The notes beneath the pieces were generated by a model, which ran no database searches, had not been told where the DNA came from, and was given only the letters and a program-made list of their open reading frames with translations. Of a DNA stretch of 64,000 nucleotides, positions 26,240-34,186 are shown piece after piece. How positions within the stretch are numbered: the first letter of the stretch is position 1; every line of letters begins with the position of its first letter. Source of the DNA: Hyphomicrobiaceae bacterium (GTDB lineage Bacteria > Pseudomonadota > Alphaproteobacteria > Rhizobiales > Hyphomicrobiaceae); the NCBI GenBank assembly GCA_022844275.1, contig JALHMB010000008.1:248001-312000 (forward strand), given 5' to 3'. The position numbers and the translations under genes were made by a program.

Positions 26240-27895
26240 ATGGCCCGTCGCATAGCGGTCACGCCTGGTCAGCTCTGCCTGCTGACATCGCTGTTCATCG
26301 TCGCCGGCCTCAACAGCGCATTCTGGATGCGCGTCCTGACCGACGTCCATCCCGCAACGATGGCCGAGTGGCTCTTCATCGCGGCTTTCGCGGCGACTCT
26401 CGTCGCAGCGTTCAACGCTGCCCTCTCGATCGCGGCCCTGCCCTACGTACTGAAACCGCTCGCTACGGCGCTCGTGCTCCTGTCGGCACTTGCTGCGTAC
26501 TTTGTCCAGGAGTTCGGCACCGCCATCGACGCCAATATGGTGCGCAACGTACTCGAGACGAACGCAGGCGAATCGGCAGAGTTCCTGACCGCTCAGTTTC
26601 TCGGCTCCATCATCCTGTCGGGGTTCGTTCCCGCGGCGATCATTTTGCTGGCGCCGATACGTTGGCGGCCGCTCCCGCAAACGCTCTCGTCCAACGTCGT
26701 TCGCGCCCTGCTTTCGAGCGCGATCGCAATGGTCCTGATCCTTTCCTTCTACGCGAACTTCGCAAGTACCATACGCACGAACCGCGGCCTTCTACTCACG
26801 CTGGTACCCTCGAATGTCATTGTTGCTCTCGGCAAGTACCAGACCAGCAGGGAATTCCACGTTCAGAAGACGCCGACGTCATTTGGCGATGATGCCCGTC
26901 GCGACGAGGCCTCTCTTGCGTCGGCTCGCCCGCTCGTCAACGTTCTGGTCGTCGGCGAGACAGCACGATCGGCCAATTTCTCGCTCAACGGCTATGCCCG
27001 AGAAACGAACCCGCGCCTATCCAGCATTGACGGTATCCTGAGCCTCAAACATGCGTCTTCGTGCGGCACGGATACGGCCCACTCCGTTCCGTGCATGTTT
27101 TCGGGGATCGGTCAGGACAAGTTCACCGTGCCGGCTGCGGCACAACAGGAGAATCTCCTGCACATTCTCGAGCGCACAGGGCTCGACGTCCTGTGGCGTG
27201 ACAATCAATCGGGCTGCAAGGGCGTCTGCAGGGGCATCCTGTCGGAGCAGCTGAACAAGAGGCGAGGCAGGCTCTTCGAGGAAGTTGCGACGTACGACGA
27301 GGCGCTGCTGGATGGGCTCGAGGACAAAATTCTTGCCATGCAACACGGCGGCATGATCGTGCTGCACATGATCGGCAGTCACGGGCCGGCCTACTTCAAG
27401 CGCACGCCGCCGGCGTTCGCCAGATTTCAGCCGACGTGCGAGTCCAGCCAGCTGAGCCGGTGCACCACCGAACAGATCGTCAACAGCTACGACAATACGA
27501 TCCTCTATACGGACCACGTGCTGTCAGAGCTGATCGAGATACTTCGGAGCGCCGACACGAAGGGCGTCGATGTCGCCATGATCTACGCCTCGGATCATGG
27601 CGAATCGCTCGGCGAAAAAGGTCTCTACCTCCATGGGATGCCGCGGGCTCTGGCGCCCAAGGAGCAGACTCACATCCCCATGATCCTATGGGCCTCGCAC
27701 GCGGCGCAGGCCCGCCTCGGGGTGGACATGGAGTGCCTGCAGGAACTCGCCGCAACGAAGACCGCGAGCCACGACAACCTGTTCCATACCGTGCTCGGCG
27801 TCTTCGCCATTCGTACGCGGCTGTATGATCCGCGGCTCGATCTTCTGCATCGATGCCGCGCTGGTCATGTGAGCCCCCAAAAAAGTCCCATGTGA
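26240..27895 (+). CDS. eptA: Phosphoethanolamine transferase, EptA family
   Basis: An inner-membrane enzyme that moves phosphoethanolamine from phosphatidylethanolamine to lipid A or another envelope glycolipid and releases diacylglycerol. The 551-residue protein has five N-terminal hydrophobic segments (about 12-33, 40-62, 68-88, 108-132 and 148-172). It then has a periplasmic sulfatase-fold domain. Metal-site motifs are VVGETARSANFSLNGY near 241-256, the nucleophile region SCGTDTAHSVPCMF near 274-287, and YASDHGESLGE near 451-461. Cysteines typical of EptA disulfides are present. The identity as lipid A modifier is by family; acceptor not shown. Confidence 0.88.
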   Translation: MARRIAVTPGQLCLLTSLFIVAGLNSAFWMRVLTDVHPATMAEWLFIAAFAATLVAAFNAALSIAALPYVLKPLATALVLLSALAAYFVQEFGTAIDANMVRNVLETNAGESAEFLTAQFLGSIILSGFVPAAIILLAPIRWRPLPQTLSSNVVRALLSSAIAMVLILSFYANFASTIRTNRGLLLTLVPSNVIVALGKYQTSREFHVQKTPTSFGDDARRDEASLASARPLVNVLVVGETARSANFSLNGYARETNPRLSSIDGILSLKHASSCGTDTAHSVPCMFSGIGQDKFTVPAAAQQENLLHILERTGLDVLWRDNQSGCKGVCRGILSEQLNKRRGRLFEEVATYDEALLDGLEDKILAMQHGGMIVLHMIGSHGPAYFKRTPPAFARFQPTCESSQLSRCTTEQIVNSYDNTILYTDHVLSELIEILRSADTKGVDVAMIYASDHGESLGEKGLYLHGMPRALAPKEQTHIPMILWASHAAQARLGVDMECLQELAATKTASHDNLFHTVLGVFAIRTRLYDPRLDLLHRCRAGHVSPQKSPM

Positions 27896-27900
27896 GTGCC

Positions 27901-28863
27901 ATGCAGGAGCATGTCGATTCACCACAGGGCAGCACTGGCGCCCATAGCGCCATCGAGACGACGGCGACCGGCACCGCCGCACGGAAGCGCTTTCTGATCA
28001 TCCACAATCCGATTGCCGGACGAAACCGCATTGGTCTCGTCCAGCAAGTCGTGCGGCGTCTCGAGCAGGCTGGCGCAGTCGCGGATCTGCACCTCGTATC
28101 GGATACAGTGAGCAGCGATTGCTCCACTCTGCCCATCGACTCGTATGACGTTCTTGTCGCTTCGGGCGGCGACGGGACGGCGCGCAGCATGGCGTCGCTG
28201 CTGCATGGACGTGACATGCCGTTCGGTCTCATTCCGGTCGGAACCGGCAATGTTCTAGCGGAGGAGCTGCAGCTTCCGCGCACCGCCGACGCTATCGCGG
28301 AGATGCTGCTTCATGGACCGGTCGTCAGCCTCTCGACGGCGAGCGTCAACGGCGCGCCCTGCTTGCTGATGCTCGGTGCCGGTTTCGACGGCGAGGTGAT
28401 CGCACGCCTGCCCATCGAGCTGAAACGCCGTATCGGCAAGCCGTCCTACGGCTGGCCGGTCCTCGCCGCGCTCGCACGCAAGCCGCGGACCTTCACGGCC
28501 GTGATCGACGATAGGGAGTGCGCAGCCTCGTGGATCGTCGTCGCCAACGCAGCACGATACGGCGGCCGATTTCTCCTATCGTCGAGGACAAACGTATTGT
28601 CGGCCGGCTTCAATGTCGTGATCTCGCGCGCGACGAACCGCCGGCAAAGACTGTGGGAGCTTTTCCATCTCGCTGCCGGCCGCCTGGAGAGAGCTAGCAC
28701 CATCGAGATGATGCCGGCGCAAGCGGTCGACATTCCCCACGCCGAGAACCTTGCTGTCCAGATTGACGGCGAGACGATCGCGTCGCCGTCCTTCAGGATT
28801 GTAGCGGACGTCGCTCGGATGCCGATGATCGTGCCAGCGCGGCGCGCCGAGCCTGTTCGCTGA
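27901..28863 (+). CDS. Diacylglycerol/lipid kinase (DAGK catalytic domain, YegS-like)
   Basis: A 320-residue cytoplasmic lipid kinase starting 5 bp after the eptA stop. FLIIHNPIAGRNR near 31-43 is the first phosphate-binding segment, VLVASGGDGTARSM near 82-95 contains the GGDGT hallmark, and PFGLIPVGTGNVLAEEL near 107-123 follows as in all family members. It phosphorylates diacylglycerol or a related lipid. Since EptA releases diacylglycerol, the tight coupling suggests this kinase recycles that product to phosphatidic acid. That link is inference from context and from the known DgkA/EptA relation in enterobacteria. Confidence 0.87.
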   Translation: MQEHVDSPQGSTGAHSAIETTATGTAARKRFLIIHNPIAGRNRIGLVQQVVRRLEQAGAVADLHLVSDTVSSDCSTLPIDSYDVLVASGGDGTARSMASLLHGRDMPFGLIPVGTGNVLAEELQLPRTADAIAEMLLHGPVVSLSTASVNGAPCLLMLGAGFDGEVIARLPIELKRRIGKPSYGWPVLAALARKPRTFTAVIDDRECAASWIVVANAARYGGRFLLSSRTNVLSAGFNVVISRATNRRQRLWELFHLAAGRLERASTIEMMPAQAVDIPHAENLAVQIDGETIASPSFRIVADVARMPMIVPARRAEPVR

Positions 28864-29094
28864 GTTTCTCGAGATTCTCTGCGTCGCTGCGTGAGCAGCT
28901 ATCGCATGAGCCGCGCCACCGAGATTGCGGTGCGCATGTGTGTTCACTTTAGACTGCTAAGTATTTCTATCTTGGCGTGTTATCGTTTTAACCGCATTCA
29001 ATGAACCGATATTCAACCGACAAAGCCGACGTTCAGGTCCGGATAGGAACCATCCTCACAAGCTCGCGTTCTGCAAACTTCTCACGGAAGGAGT

Positions 29095-29379
29095 ATGAGC
29101 ATGAACGCTTTTGGCAAGGGACTTTTGATTGCGGCAGGCGCTCTGACGCTTGCTGGCGGCGTTACGACGATGACGGCAAGCGAAGCATCGGCGGCCGTGG
29201 TCTGTAACCGCGACGGCGACTGCTGGAAGGTTCGCGGAAGGCCGGCGTATAAGCCGGAGTTCGGCCTGCGCATCTACGGTGATGACTGGCGCTGGCGCCG
29301 CGGCGAGAACTATCGCTGGCGCAAGGTGGGTCGTGGGCACGGCTACTACCGCAATGGCGTCTGGATCACCATCCGCTAG
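29095..29379 (+). CDS. Small secreted protein, 94 aa, Arg/Trp-rich
   Basis: ATG 29095 follows a strong AAGGAG. A Sec signal ends near residue 34 (ASEASA-AVV). The mature part of about 60 residues is basic and rich in Arg, Trp, Tyr and Gly (WRWRRGENYRWRK) and has two cysteines close to its start (CNRDGDC). Short proteins of this kind are common in Hyphomicrobiales but have no assigned function. A terminator hairpin follows closely. Confidence 0.7.
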   Translation: MSMNAFGKGLLIAAGALTLAGGVTTMTASEASAAVVCNRDGDCWKVRGRPAYKPEFGLRIYGDDWRWRRGENYRWRKVGRGHGYYRNGVWITIR

Positions 29380-29405
29380 ATCATCAATTGTTTGATCGAT
29401 GGAAA

Positions 29406-29430
29406 GCCGCCTTCTCGGGCGGCCTTCTTC
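29406..29430 (+). terminator. Terminator-like hairpin after the small secreted protein gene
   Basis: GCCGCC and GGCGGC pair around a short loop, followed by a pyrimidine-rich CTTCTTC tail. It begins 27 bp after the stop. Confidence 0.55.
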
Positions 29431-29523
29431 GATTCTGCAGACGATGCTGCGGGCGAATGGGACCGAACCGACGCGCGCGCACGAAGTACAGCACCGATGA
29501 TAGGGCGAGTGCTCAGCGTTTAT

Positions 29524-30282
29524 CTAGGCCGGAATCCGGCGGTGTTTGATTCCATCCCGCAACTCGGTAAGCGCTGCCTTCAACTCCTGGTCCGTCGTTG
29601 TAGCAATCTGCTGCGTGAGCTTTTGGACCAGACCCTGCCTATCCTCATTCGTGAAGACCGGCAGGTAAGACGGCAGCCTTTCGAGAGCTCCCCTGGTCAT
29701 CGCAAGGAGATCAGGTTTGGAGTAAGTACCCGTGGCAATCGCGCTCCCTACCAGACGGGAGTAGAGCTGACGGGCATCGCTTTTCATCTGTTCGAGAATA
29801 TTGATGTTGGCTTGGTATCGCTTGTCCCTTGGAAGCGCCGAAACATAAGACTCGTGCAGGTCCAGAAGCGCGCCAGAGACCTTGACCTCATAGATCATAA
29901 GCGTGGCGAGCTCCGTAGTGTACGGCTTCCCCTTTTCTGTCTCGCTCGCGTAAAGGGCGACAAGCCGATGAAGTGCCGGCAAGGCACTGTCCAACTTCTG
30001 AAAGCGGATTGTAACGGCGAGCTTCGGATCCAGCCCCGCGCGCAGGGGAATGTTATCAGAACGGACCATTCGCTCGAAAACCGGCTTCGTCGCTGCATCT
30101 GCCAGTGTGGGAAGTGCTAAACCATCAGTCTCGACCCGCTGTATCAGAGCCCTGTAGTCCGTCCCATCCCACGCTTCCTCGATGGAGGGATAGCGCTTTT
30201 GAGCGTTCGCGGATGAGGCCGCCACAATCATCAGGAAGAGGAGCCAAGCCGTTGGCGTCAGTATCTTGGGCAATAGTCTCAT
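29524..30282 (-). CDS. Secreted hypothetical protein, 252 aa
   Basis: Signal peptide with hydrophobic core at about 11-24, ending SANA before QKRYPS. The mature part is predicted mostly helical, with many Leu/Glu/Lys heptad-like stretches and no cysteine. No catalytic motif or family recognised. It is the last gene of chromosomal character before the integration site, and its start lies about 245 bp from the tRNA-Gly fragment. Confidence 0.7.
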   Translation of the reverse strand: MRLLPKILTPTAWLLFLMIVAASSANAQKRYPSIEEAWDGTDYRALIQRVETDGLALPTLADAATKPVFERMVRSDNIPLRAGLDPKLAVTIRFQKLDSALPALHRLVALYASETEKGKPYTTELATLMIYEVKVSGALLDLHESYVSALPRDKRYQANINILEQMKSDARQLYSRLVGSAIATGTYSKPDLLAMTRGALERLPSYLPVFTNEDRQGLVQKLTQQIATTTDQELKAALTELRDGIKHRRIPA

Positions 30283-30527
30283 GGGACCTCCGTCCGAGGT
30301 GGGCCTTTCGACGCCAGTAGGACGGCACGATAAGGTGATTTATGTGGCGGCAGTCGGAGGAGAGGCCGGGAACCAAGCTGCAGAAGCACTGAGCGTGTAT
30401 GGCGCTCAGCTTCCTACGGGCGACCGGAGCGGTTTCGGAGTGCAAGGTCAGCGCAGAGGGGCGGTGTGTCCGAGCTGCATTCGACGTCCCTTCCAGATGG
30501 AAGGAGTCGGCCATCAGTGTTCCTAAA

Positions 30528-30572
30528 TGGAGCGGGCGATCGGGATCGAACCGACGACATTCAGCTTGGGAA
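30528..30572 (-). repeat. att site: 3' part of tRNA-Gly(CCC)
   Basis: On the minus strand this stretch is the 3' 45 nt of a tRNA. It runs from anticodon loop TTCCCAA through stem GCTGA, T arm GTCGG-TTCGATC-CCGAT and acceptor strand CGCCCGC to the CCA end at 30528. The expected 5' half (GCGGGCG, D arm) is missing, and identity stops at the anticodon loop, exactly where tyrosine recombinases often cut. The integrase begins 160 bp away. It is therefore best read as the duplicated attachment end of an integrated element. The intact tRNA-Gly should lie at the other end, beyond the window. Confidence 0.85.
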
Positions 30573-30734
30573 TTTCGTTTCTCAATGCGTCAGGGGCCGC
30601 CAGAACTACCTAAATGCTTGATTCTCCACAAACAGGTCCGCCGCTATTTCGCCGCATTTCGACCTGGAAAGCCATATAATGTGACCCCGGCGTGACCCCG
30701 AAATTCATCTCATCTCCCATTTCAAAGAGCTTCC

Positions 30735-32012
30735 ATGGCCAAATTTCTGCGCGCAAAAATCACCAAGTCGCTCATCGATGGACTGTCCCCGGATCAGCAG
30801 GTGCGTGACACCGAGATCAAGGGCTTCGGCGCTCGTCGCCGGCAAAAGACAGTCACCTACTTCCTCTTTACGCGGGTGGCCGGGCGACAGAGGCGTATCA
30901 CCATCGGCGCCCACGGCAGCCCCTGGACCGCCGACACTGCGCGCAAGGAAGCCAGTCGGCTCCTTCTAAGCGTACGCACCGGCAACAACCCCATTCTCGA
31001 GCGCCAGGCCGCCCGCGCCAAGCAGATGACCTTTCAGGAACTCACCGAACAGTTCTTGGAGATTCACGGCCCAACGCTCAAACCGTCGACACTTGTCACC
31101 TACACGGACTGCATCGAGTTGCGGCTACGCCCGAAGTTCGGCAGCAAGCCCATCAATGAAATCACCCACCAGGACGTGGCCAAGGCCCACATCTCCTGGC
31201 GGGAACACAAGACGGCGGCCAACAATGCGCTGACCTGCCTCTCATCCATCTTCGGCTGGGCCGAAGACCAGAAACTGCTGCCCAAGCACACCAACCCGTG
31301 CCCGGACATCAAGCGCTACAAGACCTCGAAGAAGGAACGCTACCTTACGCGCGAGGAACTGAGACGGCTTGGCGATACGCTCGACGACTGGGAAGCGAAC
31401 GGCAAGATCAACATCTATGCGGCCTTTGCCATCCGCCTGCTTATCGTCACCGGCGCGCGCTTCCGCGAAATCCTCACCTTGCAGTGGGCCAACATCCACT
31501 GGGAGCACAGGGTGCTCCAACTTCCGGACAGCAAGACCGGCTTCAAGTACATCTTCCTCAATGACTATGCACTGGCCGTCCTCAGGAGCATTCCGCGTCT
31601 CTCAAAGAACCCTTACGTCATCGCCGGCAAGAAAGAGGGGAGGCACTTCGTCGGACTGACCAAATGCTGGTACGGACTGCGCGCTGCCGCTGACCTCAAC
31701 GACGTACGCATCCACGATCTGAGGCACTCGTTCGCGTCATTCGCCATCACCCTTGGCGGATCGAACATCCCGGTGCTCGGCCGTGTGCTTGGTCATTCCA
31801 ACCCGGAAACCACGGCGCGCTATACCCACATCGCCAAAGACCCAGCGGCGGCCATCGCTGACGCCACTGGCAAAGAGCTTGCGCTCATCATGAACCGCGA
31901 CTTCCGTCTTCCTCGCGCGCGGCCAGTCTACGTTGCGCGCTATACCGTCGCTCAACGCATTGCGAAGGCGCGACGAATGCGGAGAGACCGCAGAGTTCTT
32001 ACTTTGACGTAG
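30735..32012 (+). CDS. int: Tyrosine recombinase / phage-type integrase
   Basis: A 425-residue site-specific recombinase that should catalyse integration and excision at tRNA-Gly. It has an N-terminal Arm-binding DUF4102-like region (1-95), a core-binding SAM-like domain (about 98-180) and a catalytic domain. Catalytic residues are visible: R242 in TGARFREIL, H327 and R330 in HDLRHSFAS, H354 in LGHSNPETT, and Y363 in ARYTHI. A basic C-terminal tail (about 395-425) is extra. The gene starts beside the att fragment, as expected for an island integrase. Confidence 0.95.
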   Translation: MAKFLRAKITKSLIDGLSPDQQVRDTEIKGFGARRRQKTVTYFLFTRVAGRQRRITIGAHGSPWTADTARKEASRLLLSVRTGNNPILERQAARAKQMTFQELTEQFLEIHGPTLKPSTLVTYTDCIELRLRPKFGSKPINEITHQDVAKAHISWREHKTAANNALTCLSSIFGWAEDQKLLPKHTNPCPDIKRYKTSKKERYLTREELRRLGDTLDDWEANGKINIYAAFAIRLLIVTGARFREILTLQWANIHWEHRVLQLPDSKTGFKYIFLNDYALAVLRSIPRLSKNPYVIAGKKEGRHFVGLTKCWYGLRAAADLNDVRIHDLRHSFASFAITLGGSNIPVLGRVLGHSNPETTARYTHIAKDPAAAIADATGKELALIMNRDFRLPRARPVYVARYTVAQRIAKARRMRRDRRVLTLT

Positions 32013-32040
32013 CGCCGTGAGCGGCGAGCAGGATCTTCTC

Positions 32041-32169
32041 CTAAGTCCACATGTAGGCTGCTCCTAGCGAGATGCCGGCGATGGCCAAACCCCAATCGCT
32101 GTACGCCAAAAGATAACCCGCGAGCACGAAGCATCCGGCGGCGATGAAACGCATGGAGATGTGCAACAT
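32041..32169 (-). CDS. Small hydrophobic protein, 42 aa
   Basis: The ATG at 32169 follows an excellent GGAGG ribosome-binding site. The product is almost entirely hydrophobic (about residues 5-40), with a Tyr-Ser-Asp-Trp turn in the middle, consistent with a membrane hairpin. It ends 29 bp from the integrase stop. Similar tiny membrane proteins are common and unassigned. Confidence 0.5.
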   Translation of the reverse strand: MLHISMRFIAAGCFVLAGYLLAYSDWGLAIAGISLGAAYMWT

Positions 32170-32259
32170 AAAGATCCCTCCACCTCGGCAATGAATGAAG
32201 GGTGCCGGCAGGTCTGGCGAGAGTATGGCGCTCGGGTTCGTTGACCACAGGCTGGGCAA

Positions 32260-32439
32260 TCACGAGGTGCCGCAGTCAATGATGCAGGCACCTTGACGAC
32301 ATTCACGAATTGATTTCTCTTCAATGTGCATACCTAGAACGGTGCAGGCTTCGGCCGAGATACCATCGCCACGGAGCAGCTTCTGCCCGCAGGGGATGCT
32401 GCGATCGTGCAGCGCGACCGCCTTTACTGGCGTCAGCAC
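32260..32439 (-). CDS. Possible small cysteine-containing protein, 59 aa
   Basis: A leftward frame with a GTG start. The product has five cysteines (including SIPCGQK, EACTV, RECRQGAC and IIDC) and a balanced composition that looks protein-like. There is no clear ribosome-binding site and no signal peptide, so it may be a fragment or a chance frame. It fills most of the gap between the integrase and the peptide/ligase genes. Confidence 0.3.
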   Translation of the reverse strand: MLTPVKAVALHDRSIPCGQKLLRGDGISAEACTVLGMHIEEKSIRECRQGACIIDCGTS

Positions 32440-32570
32440 TAAACGGACGACTGATCAAGACCCATCTTGTTGAGCTCAGCTAAGTGTGACATCAATACTG
32501 CTCCATATTGAAGACGCGTTGACTGCGAAAACCTTTGTGCTTCAACCTCGACCATTGTCAGGGAGTTGTT

Positions 32571-32744
32571 ATGTCAAAGAGTTCGCTTCCCAGCATCGAA
32601 GACCTGAGCAATCAGCTTCTGAACGTATTGCCATCCGCCACGGACTTTGCGCGGGCAGTGCAAAGGATCAATGAGAATAAGGCGGCGATACACGGCCTTA
32701 AGCCGGATCGCATGATCGTGACCGGCTCATCAATGGAGAAATAG
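32571..32744 (+). CDS. 57-aa peptide, candidate precursor or carrier for the adjacent biosynthetic island
   Basis: ATG 32571 follows GGGAG at a good distance. The 57-residue product begins MSKSSLPSIEDLSNQ, has an amphipathic helical first two thirds (about 6-40) and ends with a basic-hydrophobic PDRMIVTGSSMEK tail. It has no cysteine and no signal peptide. It lies 55 bp before the PaaK-like adenylate-forming enzyme on the same strand and near two radical SAM proteins. It therefore has the size and setting of a RiPP precursor or a small carrier. I do not recognise its family, and a regulatory role is equally possible. Confidence 0.55.
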   Translation: MSKSSLPSIEDLSNQLLNVLPSATDFARAVQRINENKAAIHGLKPDRMIVTGSSMEK

Positions 32745-32799
32745 GTACCGTATTCGGGTCACGGGCTCTTGGATTGCTTGCTGAGTGGCGGAGCGGGCC

Positions 32800-34143
32800 A
32801 TGCATGAAGATTTGCTAAGTTTCCAACGAAGGGCAATTGTTGCAACGCTCGGCAACGCGTTGAAGCACCCGCTGTATAGGGAAAAGTGGCAAGGCTCGTT
32901 GGACAAGTTCGGTTCCCTTCTGGGTGATGCTGACCCGTTCGATATTCTCGCCGACCTGCCGTTGACAACAAAGTCGGATCTTCAGTTCAGATTGCCGCCG
33001 GCTCTGGAAGCTTCCGATCAGCTGGCATCAATCATCTTCACCACAGGCTCGACCGGTCCCGTCACATACCGCTATCGCAGCGCGAAGGAGCTGCGAGAGA
33101 TCCGGCGTTACGGGATGGAGGTTGTGCAAACCGTAAGGCCTCGGCAACGACGTCCTTTAGCATTCCTGTTGTACGGTCCCTATCATGGGCAAGCCGTGAT
33201 CAATGGTGTCGCCGACTTCGCCCCGTACTATTTTGCCGGAGCAATCTGGGAGGACATCTTTATCAGGCAGGGCGTTGAGTTGCTTCAAAAGACCTTCGAT
33301 ATCCCACATCTGGAGTCCCGCGTGACCCAGATTCATGGTGCGGTAAGGCTGCTGAGGATCTTCACTCAGGCGCTGATTGATATGCGCGTCAACCCTTCGG
33401 AAATGGCCGTAGAGTCACTCGTCAGTTTCGCGGGTTTTCTGCCCAGCGAGACCAAGAGTTTTCTCAAGGCGTATTGGAACGTTGAGCCTGTCGATATCTT
33501 CTCAATGTCCGAGATGTTAGGAGGTGCCACAAAGTGCCCGTCTTGCGGGTCTCTCAGCTTCGACGCGCAGCTCGTGCCCCACGTTTGTGCCCTCGACGGA
33601 CAGACAGAGGTCGAGGAAGGGATTGGCCGCCTCGTTTTGACAGAACTCCTGCCGTTCGGATTGTGTCAGCCATTGGTGCGATACTACAATGGTGACTTGA
33701 TCCGGGTGGAGAACGGGCCGTGCAGTGGATGCGGGCAGACGCGACGCATGATCCATGTAGGAAGGGACAATGAAAGTCCCATCATTCCCCACAAGGAACG
33801 GCAATTCGTTGCGTTGGCATCTAGCGATCTCAGGGAGGCTGTCTACTGCGAAGCGGTGGCCCGAACCGTCGAATTCCCCCATCTCAAGCTGCTGAAAGAT
33901 CGAGAGAGCCATTTGGGCGTCCCCCTTGTCGGAATGAGTGTGGATCGCTCGGCATCCCCTCCCAAAATCGTTGTCACATTCAAGCCTAATGAACAGTATC
34001 TCGATACGTCCGCAGCGCGCGTCGAATATCTGCACGAGAGATTGATGAGCACCTCGCCTGAACTGACGTACGCTGTGCGCAACAATCGCGTCGCGCTTTC
34101 CGTGGTGAGCGACAACAGCTTTTCCAAGCCACTCTGGAAATAG
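32800..34143 (+). CDS. PaaK-like adenylate-forming enzyme (phenylacetate-CoA ligase / F390 synthetase family)
   Basis: A 447-residue cytoplasmic enzyme, expected to activate a carboxylate as acyl-AMP. ATG 32800 was preferred over GTG 32785 because of the GGCGGAG just upstream. The nucleotide-binding loop FTTGSTGPVTYRY is at about 80-92, the aromatic/metal region DIFSMSEMLGGATKCPSCG is near 234-252, and CSGCGQTRRMIHVGRDNE, the PaaK-type hinge with extra cysteines, is near 303-320. The paired Cys motifs suggest a bound zinc. It converges with the radical SAM operon (43 bp between stops). The substrate could be the upstream peptide or a small acid. Confidence 0.8.
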   Translation: MHEDLLSFQRRAIVATLGNALKHPLYREKWQGSLDKFGSLLGDADPFDILADLPLTTKSDLQFRLPPALEASDQLASIIFTTGSTGPVTYRYRSAKELREIRRYGMEVVQTVRPRQRRPLAFLLYGPYHGQAVINGVADFAPYYFAGAIWEDIFIRQGVELLQKTFDIPHLESRVTQIHGAVRLLRIFTQALIDMRVNPSEMAVESLVSFAGFLPSETKSFLKAYWNVEPVDIFSMSEMLGGATKCPSCGSLSFDAQLVPHVCALDGQTEVEEGIGRLVLTELLPFGLCQPLVRYYNGDLIRVENGPCSGCGQTRRMIHVGRDNESPIIPHKERQFVALASSDLREAVYCEAVARTVEFPHLKLLKDRESHLGVPLVGMSVDRSASPPKIVVTFKPNEQYLDTSAARVEYLHERLMSTSPELTYAVRNNRVALSVVSDNSFSKPLWK

Positions 34144-34186
34144 CGCACAAGCAAGAGGACTTTGCGAATGATTGACAGCTCGATCT

